Of a stretch of DNA of 64,000 nucleotides, positions 1 to 11,941 are shown in pieces. The stretch is from Pardosa pseudoannulata (lineage: Eukaryota; Arthropoda; Arachnida; Araneae; Lycosidae): the NCBI GenBank assembly GCA_032207245.1, contig CM063504.1, positions 87,167,075-87,231,074 on the forward strand, given 5' to 3'. Positions within the stretch are counted from its first letter, which is position 1; every line of letters starts with the position of its first letter. The notes below the pieces were generated by a model. The model was not told the DNA's origin and searched no databases. It was given only the letters and a program-made list of their open reading frames with translations. Position numbers and translations under genes: made by a program.

Positions 1-8
1 GTCTTATT

Positions 9-69
9 CTCCCTCTTATTCTATACTAAATTCATTCTCGATATGAATTTAGTATAGAATAAGAGGGAG
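9..69. repeat. Perfect 27-bp hairpin (arms 9-35 and 43-69)
   Basis: The left arm beginning CTCCCTCTTATTC is an exact reverse complement of the right arm ending AATAAGAGGGAG, with a 7-nt loop (TCTCGAT). No transposon end or coding sequence was recognised around it. Exact arm identity suggests a recent local inversion-copy event or an assembly artefact. Confidence 0.9.
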
Positions 70-149
70 CAACGAGGACAGAGCATAATATTTAAACTGA
101 ACTGTGTTTACTCGACCGTCATATACTTTAATTAGTTCCTTCATCACGT

Positions 150-240
150 GTAGGCCTAGCACGTTCGGTAGAGAGTCTGCCAGTTGGATTGTCGCATTTC
201 TCGGGTTGACGGTTCTATCCCCGACTCAGCTAAATTTTTC
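150..240 (+). repeat. Possible degenerate tRNA-derived SINE head
   Basis: The stretch contains an A-box-like GTTCGGTAGAG and, about 45 bp later, a B-box-like GGTTCTATCCC, as in the pol III promoter of a tRNA. No complete cloverleaf can be drawn, so a SINE head or old tRNA pseudogene is more likely than a gene. It is different from the SINE family found elsewhere in this window. Confidence 0.3.
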
Positions 241-1157
241 TAAATGTCTAATTAATTTGATATTTTCTACTTTTTCTTTTAAATTCTTATTCCTAAAGTT
301 GTTTTATTATTTTCAAAATTGTTTTATTATTTTTAAAATAAATATTATTTTTTCAACTTTTTATGACTTAAACTTTTTTCTTGTAATGTAATAATAGCTT
401 AAGTTATCTGTCTGTCTGTCCTCGAATTTATGAAGAGGTTGGACCTGGTATGGATAAAGCATCCATATTGGATATTTGATGAGTTAGGGTTAGCAAAAAT
501 CACAGCGAGTCAAGTTTATCTTTTCCTAAACTATCGATCTGATTCTAAAATAAATTGGTATGAATAAGCGTCGTATCACAGCGAAAAATACTGTCATATT
601 TAAAACGTTCGAAATCCACCTCGTCCCCCTTTTCGAGCGTTTAATGTCATTATATCAAGCCCTATTTTAGGAGCAGGATATTAAATTTATAAATTTATCA
701 CGTAATAAATAGGTAAAAATAACAATTTTTTCTAGCATTATGATGTCATTTCTTTAACTATCTCCTTTAATCATTTATTTTAGATTATTTAAATATCTTC
801 TGTATGATTTCCATACGTTTTATCCCTAAACTTAGATATTACCTAAATAATTTTCTTTTATATTTGGCTTAAATAATAGATTAGGTACATATGTGATAAT
901 TTTAATAGATTATTTTTGTAGAACGATAATTCTCAGCCAAAAAACAAACCATTTTTTTACCTGCCTCATAGGGTACCTCTACAATTCTGGAAAATTAAAA
1001 ATTTTACTGATCCCGTCATATGACGGGCTATATGCTAGTAACAAATATTTACTCAGTGCTTCAATCAAGTGAGACAATGAAGAGAAGACATAAAATTAAT
1101 AAATAGTTAAATATTTTACAAATTTCATCAAAATGAATTAATAATTATTTCTTAAGA
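241..1157. other. AT-rich DNA, no gene seen
   Basis: Six-frame reading shows only short stop-rich frames, and no transposon end or repeat was recognised here. It lies between the first hairpin/SINE-like stretch and the hAT-like element that begins at 1166. Confidence 0.6.
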
Positions 1158-1165
1158 CTTTATAC

Positions 1166-1995
1166 CAGGGCTTCGAACCGTAATTTTTTTTGTTCCGGTT
1201 TTCGTTCCGATTCAACTAAAAAATTAATATCGGTTCAGTTCCGGTTTTTGCTCCGCTAAAAATAACGGTTTTCGGTTCAGTTCCGGTTTTCGCTCCGCCA
1301 AAAATAACTGTTTTCGTTTCAGTTCCAAATGAATAATTTCATTTTATGTATATTCTTATTTGTACTAAAAATATAATTCTATCATAAACAAAAAATGTAA
1401 TTCTATCAAAATTTAGAAGATTTTATTCTTTTTTTAATTGGTACACTATGTGAATTGATACAAACAGCAGGCCTAACGAAATACTACTATTACGAAACAT
1501 TTGAATCGCCGCCATTACCAAACACCCATTTGATGCGCAGATTTGATAGATGCTTCATGCTACGTCACTTAGGGCCTCTCCTGTCTATTTACTCCTCCCT
1601 GATCTAAACAATCTATACAAATATCCGTGGATGATCGCATGCTGAGATGTGAAAAATAAAATATAACTCGATATTTTTCTTAAAAAATCATCTACACTTC
1701 TAGTTTAATCAACTGAATTAAATATGTCTTCTACAAGTAGTTTCATGCGAAACTGAAACAGAAAAATACTAGTAAATATCAAAATAGGAAATCGAGAAGC
1801 AGTATACATGTAATGATAATTATAAAGTTGACGTTAAATTAAAAAATATTGATAAGTTGGTAACAGTAACAAAATGACTGAAAGATATATCGAACCGAAA
1901 TAAACCGATATTTTTTTCGGTTCAGTTCCGGTTTTCGTTCCGACCAAAATAACGGTTTTTTCCGGTTTTCGGTTCAGTTCCGGTTCGAAGCCCTG
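1166..1995. mobile_element. Non-autonomous hAT-like element (830 bp)
   Basis: The ends are inverted: the left starts CAGGGCTTCGAACCG and the right ends CGGTTCGAAGCCCTG. The flanks are 8 bp, CTTTATAC (1158-1165) and CTTTATAT (1996-2003), a target-site duplication with one mismatch, as expected for hAT transposition. Inside both ends are repeated GTTCCGGTTTTCG-type units. No transposase frame is visible, so this is a deletion derivative or MITE mobilised in trans. Confidence 0.8.
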
Positions 1996-2003
1996 CTTTA
2001 TAT

Positions 2004-2560
2004 GGTATATAACCCAGGTGTTCGAGAGGGTGCTTCGCAGGAATGGGGGTGAAACAAGAACCTATGTAAGGATTATGTAGCTATTTCTAAAACTCAATAG
2101 CCTCGAAGGCATATAAGAAACTTTCGAATTCTGGTTTCTATATATTGTGTGCGAACGTAGAAAATTATTAAAATAAGAGTTAGCTGTAAAAATGGATTTA
2201 TCTTTTTTGTGAACCCACCAGGAAAACAAACAGTTCATACAGTTCGTGGTCCAGGTAGGTTATGATCACAAAACAAAATACATAGTCCGTGATCTGCCTT
2301 ACGGATAATTCGAGTTCTACTGTGTAAGAGATATATTATCGTTGCCGATCTATGTGAGATAGCAGAACATAAGTGTTATTTTTATATTAAGTGAAGTGAA
2401 AAATATGCATGTTAGATATTTCTTGATCTTCAAAGCAATTTAATCAGAAAATGTTTTCACATCTTACTAAAGTTTCACACCGGTCTCTATTAAATTAGAG
2501 TATTATGAGAATATGACTATATTATACATATAATAGAAATAACTATATTTATTCGTCAAT
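2004..2560. other. No gene seen between hAT element and Tc1-like element
   Basis: Only short frames are present. Part of this stretch is probably the 5' terminal region of the Tc1-like element that follows, but I could not match its terminal inverted repeat to a right-hand partner, so no boundary is claimed. Confidence 0.5.
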
Positions 2561-2616
2561 GACTTAATTTTAAATGTATTGTGTAAAATTTACAGATTAA
2601 TATTCGGCAGATTGTA

Positions 2617-3796
2617 ATGGCTCGAAGGCTCATAACAAGTATTTCCGAAACTGAACGACTCGTGGGTTGTTCGCTATCTACAGTTGTTAGTACTTATGCA
2701 AAGTGGATGAATGACGGTGAAACCAGCAACAGACGACATAGTCTTGGACGTCCACACGCAATCAAAGAAAAAGGTCGTAGGAGACTGTCTCGCATGGTGA
2801 AGTAAATCCGGAGACAGACAGTGGCTCAGCTGACAACCCAATACAATGCAGGGCCAAGTAGAATAACATCGGAGCACACTGTTCAGCGGACACTGTTGGA
2901 TATGGGGCTACGCAGCAAACGTCCCACTCGTGTGGCTTTGCTAACCAAGCGTCATCGCCAACTGCGCTTACGCTGGGCCCGGTAACATCGCGACTGGTCC
3001 ATAGATCAGTGGGAAAGAGTTGCCTGGTCAGTTTGGTTTGGTTTGGAGCGCTACGATCTACTGTTTTGCACACGGGGGCTAATGAGACCGGGACCTACTG
3101 CTTAAAGCCGATTCCGAACGGCTACGAACATCCATGCCATAGTGGGATTCGAACCCACGAACTCCGGTACCGACGATCAGCGCCCTAACCAATCGGCCAG
3201 CGTTCGGCTAGTTGCCTGGTCAGATGAATCACGGTTTGTCATTCATCAAGCCAATGACCGTGTCAGGATACGCCGTCTTCCGGGCGAACAGTTGCTCCCT
3301 CAATGTACAGTAAGTCATACACAGGCCGGTGGTGGCGGTATTATGCTTTGGGGGACGTTCTCTTGGGAGTCTCTGGGACCCGTGGTTGTGGTAGAGCAAA
3401 CCATGAATGCTACAGGGTATCTGAACATCATTGCGGACCAGTTGCACCCTTACATGGCCTGTTTTTCCAGCTGGAAATGGAATGTTTCAACAGGACAACG
3501 CCCCGTGCCACAAGGCTAAAATTGTGTTGATGTGGTTCCAGGAACATGATGCTGAATTCCAGTTATTGTCCTGGCCGCCTAACTCACCGGATCTCAATCC
3601 GATAGAACACATTTGGGATGTCATGGGACGGCAGCTGAGAGTTCAAAGACCACCAATTCGCAATATCTCGGATTTGCGTAACCGTTGCTTAAACATCTGG
3701 TACAATCTGTCTCCGGCCATTTACCAAGGACTTGTGGCATCCATGCCAAGGCGGGTTGAAGCTGTGTTGCGAGCCAAAGGTGGACCAACTCGTTAA
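2617..3796 (+). pseudogene. Tc1/mariner-type transposase, broken and split by a SINE
   Basis: The conceptual protein starts MARRLITSISETERLVG, with an N-terminal helix-turn-helix and Tc1-like pairing region. It then shows three catalytic-site motifs: AWSDESRF (first Asp), FQQDNAPCH (second Asp) and PPNSPDLNPIEHIW (Glu). I count 36 residues between the second Asp and the Glu, which would place it in a DD36E group rather than classical DD34E Tc1. The frame is broken by in-frame stops near 2803 and 2983, by a frameshift around 3450-3480, and by a 179-bp SINE at 3032-3210 with a 13-bp target duplication. Removing the SINE rejoins the flanking codons. No active product is possible. The family is clear; the subgroup depends on my residue count. 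Confidence 0.88.
3032..3210 (-). mobile_element. tRNA-derived SINE (full-length copy) inside Tc1 transposase
   Basis: The copy is flanked by exact 13-bp direct repeats GTTGCCTGGTCAG (3019-3031 and 3211-3223). On the minus strand it starts with a tRNA-like head containing TGGCCGATTGGTTAGGGCGC (A-box side) and GGTTCGAATCCC (B box). It continues through GGCATGGATGTTCGTAGCCG into the family body with CTCATTAGCCC and ends in repeated CCAAA units. This is the cleanest full-length copy of the SINE family in the window. Confidence 0.93.
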
Positions 3797-3839
3797 TGAC
3801 AGGTGGTCACAATGTTTTGGCTCTTGAGTGTATGATGTT

Positions 3840-4488
3840 TGTGTGTGTCTTTATATAATTTAAACTTCATAAATACATATTTATACAAAATTTTTCAATA
3901 ATGTTAAGCAAAATAAACGAGGAGTTTTTGCAATAATAACGTATAGAAAGTATTAGAATGGAGTAGAATATAATAATATTTGAAATTAATAAAAATTTTT
4001 ACTATAAAAGTGATAATAATAAACAATCAAATTCAGGGCTGGTAGGTGTGCAGTCTTCTAGGTCAGATGGTAGTATAAAAAATATTAAAATAAGCTATAT
4101 TTTTTTAAAAAAAAAAGGAGGCTAGAAGTTTTTACTGAAATATTTAGTGAGAAAATCTATTTCTTCGTCTATCTGTCTTTTCACATATGAAAAAAATTGT
4201 TGTCACAAACTTTTATTTCTGTCTAATTAATTCTCCTTCACATAATTTGTGATTTGAAAAAGAGATTGATTTTCAATAAATTAAATCATTTTAAAAGGAT
4301 TTTTTTACTTAAATGCCTTTTAGACATGTCAACTGAAAAACATACTGAAAAAGATTTGTATTGAGAGAAAAAAAATGTAAATTATAATACCGAATTGTAT
4401 TTTCTTTCTATCACTTTAGAAAAAATTATTATTGATTAAAAAAATATGTAAAATTTTTTTAATTATCAGATATTATTGATGAACAGGC
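3840..4488. other. AT-rich DNA, no gene seen
   Basis: This stretch follows the Tc1-like relic. It contains only short frames, A/T runs and no recognised repeat before the truncated SINE at 4505. Confidence 0.5.
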
Positions 4489-4504
4489 AAATAAGAAAGA
4501 AAGG

Positions 4505-4568
4505 TTTGGTTTGGAGCACTATGGTCAACTGTTTTGCTACACGAGGGCTAATGAGACTGGGACCTGCT
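4505..4568 (-). mobile_element. 5'-truncated SINE copy (64 bp)
   Basis: Only the 3' portion of the SINE is present (TTTGGTTTGGAGCACTATGG on the plus strand, through GAGGGCTAATGAGACTGGG). It is flanked by exact 16-bp duplications AAATAAGAAAGAAAGG at 4489-4504 and 4569-4584. The missing tRNA head together with intact target duplications indicates incomplete reverse transcription at insertion, not later deletion. Confidence 0.88.
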
Positions 4569-4892
4569 AAATAAGAAAGAAAGGTGTAGTTTATTGGTGT
4601 ATTTTATTACTTTTGTTTGAATGGATACACATTTTAACAAACAAATATATTATCATGTATGCATAACATTTTGATGTTTAATTAATTTATGAAGCCCTCA
4701 TATAAACTTAATAGTAAGCTTCTATGCATTGGGCTATGTTATCAATCTACCAGGAATTCAAATTTATTGGGAATGGCCAATCTTTGCCATCTTGCACAGA
4801 GGGAACTAATAGACTAGGGGTCAAATTCAAATCAAACGTGTATTTCTTTATGTCACCTTCTGTCTGCAAATTTGCAGAGATAAGCAAGTTTC

Positions 4893-5484
4893 GTGTTTGG
4901 TTTGGAGTGCTACCATCGACTTTTGTAACACGAGGGCTAATGAGACTGGGACTTATTACTTAAAGCCAATTCTGAATGTCTATAAACCCTGAATGAGGAC
5001 TAACAAGCTACTTAAGCTCAGTAGGAATGAGTGTAGGGTGGCCATTGATCTGTTGACTGGCCATTGTTGCCTTATGAGGCACCTTAACATTATTGGCATC
5101 ACGGACAGCCCGGTATGTAGGGTGTGCCATATGGTGGAGGAGAGTTCCTCACACATTTTGTGTGAATGCGACTACTACTGTGCCAAGAGATTTGAATTTC
5201 TTCGATATCACTTCATCGAGCCGTGGGAGCTGACCAACTTACCAGTTAAATTGCTTAGATTTATCTCGGCTATTGGTCTCTCTGAAAACTAATTGTTAAT
5301 ATTTCTTAACTTATTGCTGAGACTCTTTTGTTCCAGTAAATGGGGGGTTTTCAGTACAATAGGCCTTGGGTTACAGTGCTGGTGCTCTTATGGGCTGCCC
5401 CACCCTAAATCAAATCAAATCTAATCTAATCTAATGTCTATGAACATCCATGACAGAGTGGGATTCAAAGTTACGAACTCCAGA
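4893..5484 (-). mobile_element. SINE copy split by a LINE 3' fragment
   Basis: SINE sequence runs from GTTTGGTTTGGAGTGC to the AATGTCTATAAAC stretch at 4975-4987. It resumes at AATGTCTATGAAC (5433-5445) and continues CATCCATGACAGAGTGGGATTC, matching the tRNA-derived head of the same family. The interruption at 4988-5432 is a LINE fragment with its own target duplication. Confidence 0.8.
4988..5432 (+). mobile_element. 5'-truncated non-LTR retrotransposon (LINE) 3' end
   Basis: An open frame at 4993-5292 encodes the C-terminal end of a LINE polyprotein. It contains a LLTGHCCLMRHL motif followed by a Cys-rich knuckle (CRVC, then H and CEC in HILCECDYYCAKR), as in jockey/I-type elements downstream of the reverse transcriptase. 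A 3' UTR follows and ends in short tandem TCAAA/TCTAA repeats, the kind of tail seen in elements that use target-primed reverse transcription. The 12-13-bp duplication AATGTCTATRAAC on both sides marks the insertion. The reverse transcriptase and endonuclease are absent. The clade is not certain. Confidence 0.82.
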
Positions 5485-5485
5485 A

Positions 5486-5612
5486 GGTTCAAATCCCACT
5501 GTTCAAATATGACATAGATGTTCGTAGACATTTGGAATCACCTTTAAGCAGTAGGTCCCAGTCTCATTAGCTCTCATGTTTCAAAAGTAGACTGTAGCAC
5601 TCCATACCAAAA
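5486..5612 (+). mobile_element. Diverged SINE copy, plus orientation
   Basis: The copy contains the B-box-like GGTTCAAATCCC, then ATAGATGTTCGTAGAC, AAGCAGTAGGTCCCAGTC, CTCATTAGC and a tail with GTAGCACTCCATACC. It forms the right-hand member of the inverted SINE pair. Confidence 0.8.
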
Positions 5613-5887
5613 CCCAAACACACCCCAAACTTGCTTATCTCCGCTAATATGCAGACAAAAGATGAGTTACGACACATATGTGTTTGACTTGAATTTGGCC
5701 CCAGATCTATCCCTGTAAGTAAAAATATATTCATCTATTAAGTCTGCTATTTTAGCCCCCTCCCCCCCAAAACAAAATATATTCATCGGATAAAGTATTT
5801 GTACTCACTGGTAATTTCCACTTTACAGGCTACTGACTGTATTTGGTGCCCCTAAATTTTACTGCCTGTATGCAGGGCATTCACTGC

Positions 5888-6037
5888 CAGGGGCATACAG
5901 AGGGGGGAAGGGGTTTAACCCCCCCTTAAGGTAAGGCAAAATGCAAAAACAAAAATTTTAGTATAAATTATGTGGGCTATTATTTTTTAGAATTATGAAC
6001 CTTCCCTCCCCTTGAAAAAATTCTGCGTATGCTACTG
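5888..6037. mobile_element. 150-bp hAT-type MITE
   Basis: The ends CAGGGGCATACAGAG and (reverse complement of the right end) CAGTAGCATACGCAG are inverted. An exact 8-bp target duplication TTCACTGC lies at 5880-5887 and 6038-6045. There is no coding capacity. Confidence 0.88.
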
Positions 6038-6045
6038 TTCACTGC

Positions 6046-8397
6046 ATACCTGCTAGGAATGGATGTATGGGAACAATGATTTCTATAAAATAATTCTTAG
6101 TCAATCACAGAGGGTAAGACTCAAAACCTGGTCATTCATGCTAAATTTATTTGTGAGTGATGTTTTTCAGTAATCAGGTCGATTCTTTTTAAAATTGTGG
6201 GAAAATCATGAAAGAAAAGGGAAAATATCAATGTGTGTACAGTAAAAGGGCAAACCAGCTAGGGTCAACTATGGCAGCCTGTACACTTACTGATAACCAA
6301 CCAGTTAAGAAGTTAAAAAAAAACATAAATAAATAAACAAATTGAAATTTCAGTGCTTCAGTTAAAAAAGAAAAATTGTAATCGAATTTTTAAAAAGCAG
6401 CAGATGTGAAAATATCAGTTATTGACTACTAAAGTGTATACTAGGGAATAAATAATAAAAAGTCTATGTACCATACAAAAAACAAAATTACTTTTTGCTG
6501 TAGCATTTATTAAAATGTGTATATGCTAAGTAAAAAGGTGACGTTAACAAGCCCTAATTTATTTAACCTTAAAAAGGTATAGTTAATAAAAGAGCCAAAT
6601 ATTCAGTTCTAAGGGTCAGAAAACTTAAAAGACTCTACTAAATATTACATTAATTTTTACCTGTAACACTACTCTGATGGATGATCACTATATGAACTGA
6701 GCTTTATTATAGAATTATCAAATATCAAATTTAAGATTCAAACTAATAAATCAAACAATAGTCAGTATCAAGAAAGTTCACTTTTAAACGCTGTATGATA
6801 ATCATGAATAATTTATTTTTTCTAATTTGCTTCAATTCTCATAAAATAAAACATTAATAAACATAATTAACACTAAATAACTGACTATGCTATAATAACA
6901 ACTTAAAATAACATTAAATAACTAAAGGTTAAATTAAATTCACAGTTCAAAATTAAAAATTAATAGAATAATAAAGCAAAAATTTTTAATAAGCAGTTAA
7001 TGGTTTTAGAGAAAAGCATTTTAAAATTCTATCTGACAAAGATTATTACTGCATAAATGTAGCAAGAAGTTTTATTCTAAATATTTTGAAAAAATGTCAG
7101 TCCTGAAAAATTAATAAAAATTATAAGGAATGCAGAGATAGAAGTATAAACAGAGGATAAAATAACTGACTTAGATTACTTAAAAGAGCAAATCAGTCAC
7201 ATTCTTTTGTTATATACAAAACAATAGATTTCATAATTACACATCATCATATTTGTATGTTATATTTAAAACTGATATTGAGAATATCAATATAAATAAG
7301 ATTTTTTTTTCGTAAAAAGTATGGAATTATAATCTACTTTATAACTCTGCTATACATATTTATATCTATGCACATGTACTACTGTTCAGATGGTTCAACA
7401 GAAAATTAGATACTTTATCTAAAAAACAAGTATGGACGTTTTAAATAGCTTTAAATACAATAAGAGAAGGTAAGAGGAAAAGGCACTGAACCCTTTAATC
7501 TTTAACATATTTCCACTAAATATTAGTAATAACATGAACTATGTAAAATGTTTTACAGATCTGTTAAACAGAATGCAATTTGATATCTATGCTTACATTT
7601 GAAGCTCATTAAGAAAGTCAAACAAAAAAATTGTCGAAGATATGGATAATTTAAATAACCTGCTACAACAATAATTAATTACATAGCAGTAGACTTTCTG
7701 TGTAATACAATATCATTAGCTATATTTAAATTATCATTATTTTTTTCAATAAAATTTCTTTAATGAGAGAAGAAACTGGTTGCTCATACATAAAAATAAA
7801 TACAAATCCAACAATTAAAATCAAAGGAAATTTATAACATATTTCAATGTACTTAGTATACAATGTTGTAGAGCACTTGGCTCCCATATTAGAATTTAAA
7901 AAATTGCTTCATTGTAATGAATTCTATAAAGTCATCAGGAAAGACCTGCAAATTACCAGATTCATCTGAATTCTTGAACAAAACTTTATTTAAAATATTT
8001 AAGAGATTAATACCTAAAATGTAAATGCATGTTAAAACAAAAAGCATGATTACAGCCACATTAATAAAGATGAAAATCGTAGAGCAGAAAATTCAATAAC
8101 AATATGCAACTATCATAAATAAAAATATTTTATAAAAACTCTTCTTGTGTTTAAAAAAAAAGTTAAACCTATTATTACTTTTATTTTGTAATTCCAATCA
8201 AGTACCTATTTAAACTATGCTACTCAATTTACAGCCCTCTCTCTCTCCCATAAACAAATGCATAAATAATGGGAATAATTTTTCATATTTTTATGTATTT
8301 GGGGAACACTTGGTTACTTTCTAGATATAATGGTTGCATTTAAATGTTTTCTTTTTAACACAGGGTTACTTTTTAGAGTGATTGTCATATTTTTTAA
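6046..8397. other. AT-rich DNA, no gene seen
   Basis: Both strands are stop-rich. I found no exon with convincing splice signals and no recognisable transposon end. Confidence 0.55.
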
Positions 8398-8429
8398 TCA
8401 ACTGGGCAGTTCTCATAAACCAAATGCAA

Positions 8430-8580
8430 TCTGCAGTCTGGTTGGTTAGGAGTGATAACAGTCAATTTTTTTGGAAACAATGGAACTAATTAAGGGCAGA
8501 ACCTACATTTTAATATAATCCACAGTGGCTACAAACTTCCATACCAGTTGTGGAATTTGAAACTTGCAAACTCCAGTAAA
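8430..8580 (-). mobile_element. Old, diverged SINE copy
   Basis: Read on the plus strand, GGTTGGTTAGGAGTG, the central AATGGAACTAATTAAGG block and TACAAACTTCCATACCAG follow the order of the family consensus in reverse, ending with GAATTTGAAACTTGCAAACTCC where the B box would be. Divergence is much higher than in the copies at 3032 and 46529. Confidence 0.6.
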
Positions 8581-8599
8581 AAGAGTCAACACATACCTG

Positions 8600-11220
8600 G
8601 CTATCTGAATATTGAGTTGATTCTAATTAGAGAAGCAATCTATTCCTATATATTGCAGCAGTTTAACCTAATCAAAATATTTGTAACATTTCCAAGTTTA
8701 TTACGAAATACTAATAATACATTTACAAAAATATATGTGCAGTGTACCATGTTTGTTAAATTATGTTATAAAACAAAATACAAACAGAATTGCTTTTACA
8801 ACGATAATACTATTTTGATCCCAATTTATGACAATTATCATCTTGTTTATGAATCCAAATTTGCTGCAAATACAAAACTAATACTTAAAAGTCAAATCCC
8901 ACTTAATTTCCTAAATGTAAATTATTCTAAACCTTAAAAACATATTATTAAAACTTCTCAATTAATGTTGATAAATTAATGGTATAATTTGTTAAAAACT
9001 GATGTAATCAATAAAGTCTACGCTAAAAGTCTCCAATTAACATACTGAAAACTTAGTAATTGATGGTGATGACTGATAAAATTTCAAAAGATAAAAAAAA
9101 TCTTGATGGAAGCCAATTTTGATACTGATGTGTTTACATGTCTCCCTACTACTTTTACTTAGTTATTTCGCTTAATAGGGGAAATTTTGATGAAGTGTCA
9201 GGTGAAACTGCTTAAATTTTAATTGTATCTTTTGCAAAGTGTAAAAAAAATAAACTAAAAGAAAAGTTGGTTTGTTACACTGCTGGTAACACTCACAGTA
9301 ATTTTGGTAGTGTGAAGAGAAAGGGGAATGAAAATGAGTTCAGAAAAAATAAAATTGATATTTATTTTAGGAATTGGTAGTTCAGCTCACATAGTACACA
9401 ATTCAGTATAAACGATATGTGATTCTCTAATCCTAGACATAGAAGATAATGCTATGAAACTTTATAAATATTTTCAATCATACACCATAAGAGTAACAAA
9501 ACTTAAAGTGCTATATAAATTTGAAGAAACAGATGACAAAAAGTATTGCCTAGCCAGGGTAGTGATTCTAAATGTGTAAATATGTCTTTAGTTAGACTTA
9601 AATATGGGAAGGCTATTACAATTTTCATTTTCTAAAAGTTTTTCTGAAGTACTAAACTTATGTCAATGCAATTAACTGGAAATATTTTCTTGGTATATCA
9701 TAGTTCACTTTGCTCACCTCAATGCTTAAGGGTGCCAGTGGTGTTGCTTGATAGAATGGATGAATACTTGAAAAGAGATCTAAGTATATAAATGCCATTT
9801 GTATTTTGGAAGATATACAAAGGATTTTTAATGTTTGGTGAAAAGGACATTTACTTCAGAATTATTTCTAATTGTTTTGCAAATTTCAGCTTTTTCACAT
9901 CTGATGACAAACTCTATGAATTTTTAACAATGATGTAATAAAACAATTTATGGAAGAATAAGTATAATTTTCTGACTTTGTAAATATAAACTCAAAACTT
10001 ATTAGATACAAAGAATATTATGATGAAGACATTATTGCTGTTGTAACAGTTCAAGTTGACAGAGATGACAAAGAAGATTATTTAGCTTTTAGAGATAATA
10101 ATAAGGGACTAAATGTTATTCAACACTGGTATACATATTTTTGAACTGAAAGCTACATAAATAAATTAAATGGTATTATTACTGCTTTTTATAAAAATAA
10201 ATGATTTTAATAAACTAAGATAAATTCTAAAGAATAGTGTAAAAATTATTTAGACTTCTGTCCTAATTGGAATATGGATAAAAAAAATAATTCGTTTTAA
10301 CATTAATAATTTGTATTGAACAACATCTATTATTATTATTATTATTATTCCTACTGATTAATTTATAAGTTTATCAGAATTAATGTAAAAATATGTTTTC
10401 TTAAGTTTTTGTAATATATATTTCCATAACAATTAATAAACATAATAAAATAATAAATGCAATTTTTTTATAGTTCAAACATTGGCTATCTTGAATATTT
10501 TCATTAGCTCTTACAACTTTGAGATATCAATAGTTGACTGCATATGTCTATAATATGAATGTGGATGTACCCAATAAAAAAAAGCTACATCATATTACAT
10601 ATTGGAGAGATTAGTGGGAATTTTTTATTGTCTGGAAGAACAAGGTTTATTAATTTCTGTACTTAGTGTTGTTCTAGGTACACCAGAAAAGGAGGTGGGG
10701 ATTTTCGAAAAATAACAAGTTTGTGTTATATGTTACGTAATTTAAAATTCCTTTGGAGCTCTCCCAATCGATTTAGATAAAATGAATAACAGATCTACTC
10801 AGTTAGTGGCTTCTAATTTTTCATCTATTTGTTGCTGAACAAGCTTTGGATTCATTGATAAACACAATGATGATTGAATAATAACTAAATAATAATTATA
10901 AATTCAGCAATTCCATTAAGTATTTACTACAATAAATATAGTTGAGGAGGTGAATATTGACAATATTACTATACATAATTAAATAATCCACTATAAAAAT
11001 ACAAAATTATGTTCCTTTTCAATTCTCTTTATTCTAAATGATTCAACAAAACACAACTTCTTTCATTACTTTTAAATAAAAGGAAGAAGTTTTAAGAATA
11101 AAAAGTAATTTAGTAACATTAATGATTGTCAGATAAAAACTTTTTTTTATAGAGATTTAAAAACTCAAACATATAAAAATTTACTGGAATGCATTCTTTT
11201 AATATTGAATGGAATGTTTT
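8600..11220. other. AT-rich DNA with a possible old transposase trace
   Basis: No host exon was recognised. A short frame around 10,020-10,130 (reading roughly IIAVVTVQVDRDDKEDYLAF) is weakly reminiscent of the acidic C-terminal part of Tigger/jerky-type transposases, but this is not firm enough for a separate call. Short ATT repeats occur near 10,330. Confidence 0.4.
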
Positions 11221-11228
11221 GACTAGAC

Positions 11229-11933
11229 CAGTGGTTCTACAAGTGTGCACCTTGGTGCCCTGAGAAGCCTTGATCTCTGCACAAGGGATTAAGGCATGAG
11301 ATGTATAATTTGCCTGATTTTATTGAATATTTTAATTTGCATATTTTAGGTCAGTTTCATAGGTTCATAAGTACATTAAGCTCAATTAGTATGAAATAAT
11401 AGGCAAGTGATTTGCTCAAGCTTTTCTACGTGAAATTACTTTTTCGTTCATATATACATAAATGCTTTGTTAATAAATATATGAATGGTAATTATTGGTA
11501 TATAAATTTTAATATGAGACTGCACATCCCTTGCTCGACTCCATAGAACTAGAAATAACACCAATAACAGGGTTATACCAGTTGCATATTGTTGTAGTCA
11601 CATGAAGTTTTTGAGGTATTTTTATCGCATGATTAAAAATCAATACAAAAACATAGATCAAAATTTACAAAATAACAATATGTAATGTAAGAATAAGATA
11701 TTCACTTATAATTCTACTTTTTTAGAATTTGTTCAATACATTCCTATGGGACTTAAAGTGTGATTATTTATTTTCCCTTTTTCTGTGCACAAATTATTTA
11801 TGTTAACTATATATTAAAAAACATTTATAATTGAAATACATCACAATGGACTATTTTACAAAAAAAAAAGTGCTTATTTTACATGGGCACCTTGTAAGGG
11901 CACTGAAAATCAAAAAAGGTTTGAGAACTACCA
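11229..11933. mobile_element. Non-autonomous hAT element (705 bp)
   Basis: An exact 8-bp duplication GACTAGAC flanks it (11221-11228 and 11934-11941). The left end reads CAGTGGTTCTACAAG. The inverted right end reads TGGTAGTTCTCAAACC, slightly shortened at its tip. Subterminal GGCACCTTG/GTGCCC motifs recur near both ends. No transposase was recognised inside. Confidence 0.82.
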
Positions 11934-11941
11934 GACTAGAC

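Larger units (their letters stand above)
4818..5703. repeat. Large inverted duplication containing two SINE halves
   Basis: The left flank 4818-4888 (GGGTCAAATTCAAATCAAAC... GATAAGCAAG) recurs inverted at about 5630-5702 (CTTGCTTATCTCC... TTGACTTGAATTTGG) with moderate divergence. Inside these arms lie a minus-strand SINE (about 4893-5484, split by a LINE) and a plus-strand SINE (about 5486-5612), head to head. The repeat therefore extends beyond the SINEs into their flanks, which favours an inverted duplication over two independent insertions. Confidence 0.7.

Noticed and set aside
8548..8937. A 129-codon plus-strand open frame
   Set aside because: It starts inside an old SINE copy, is dominated by Ile/Asn/Lys/Tyr as expected from AT-rich DNA, and shows no domain or splice context.
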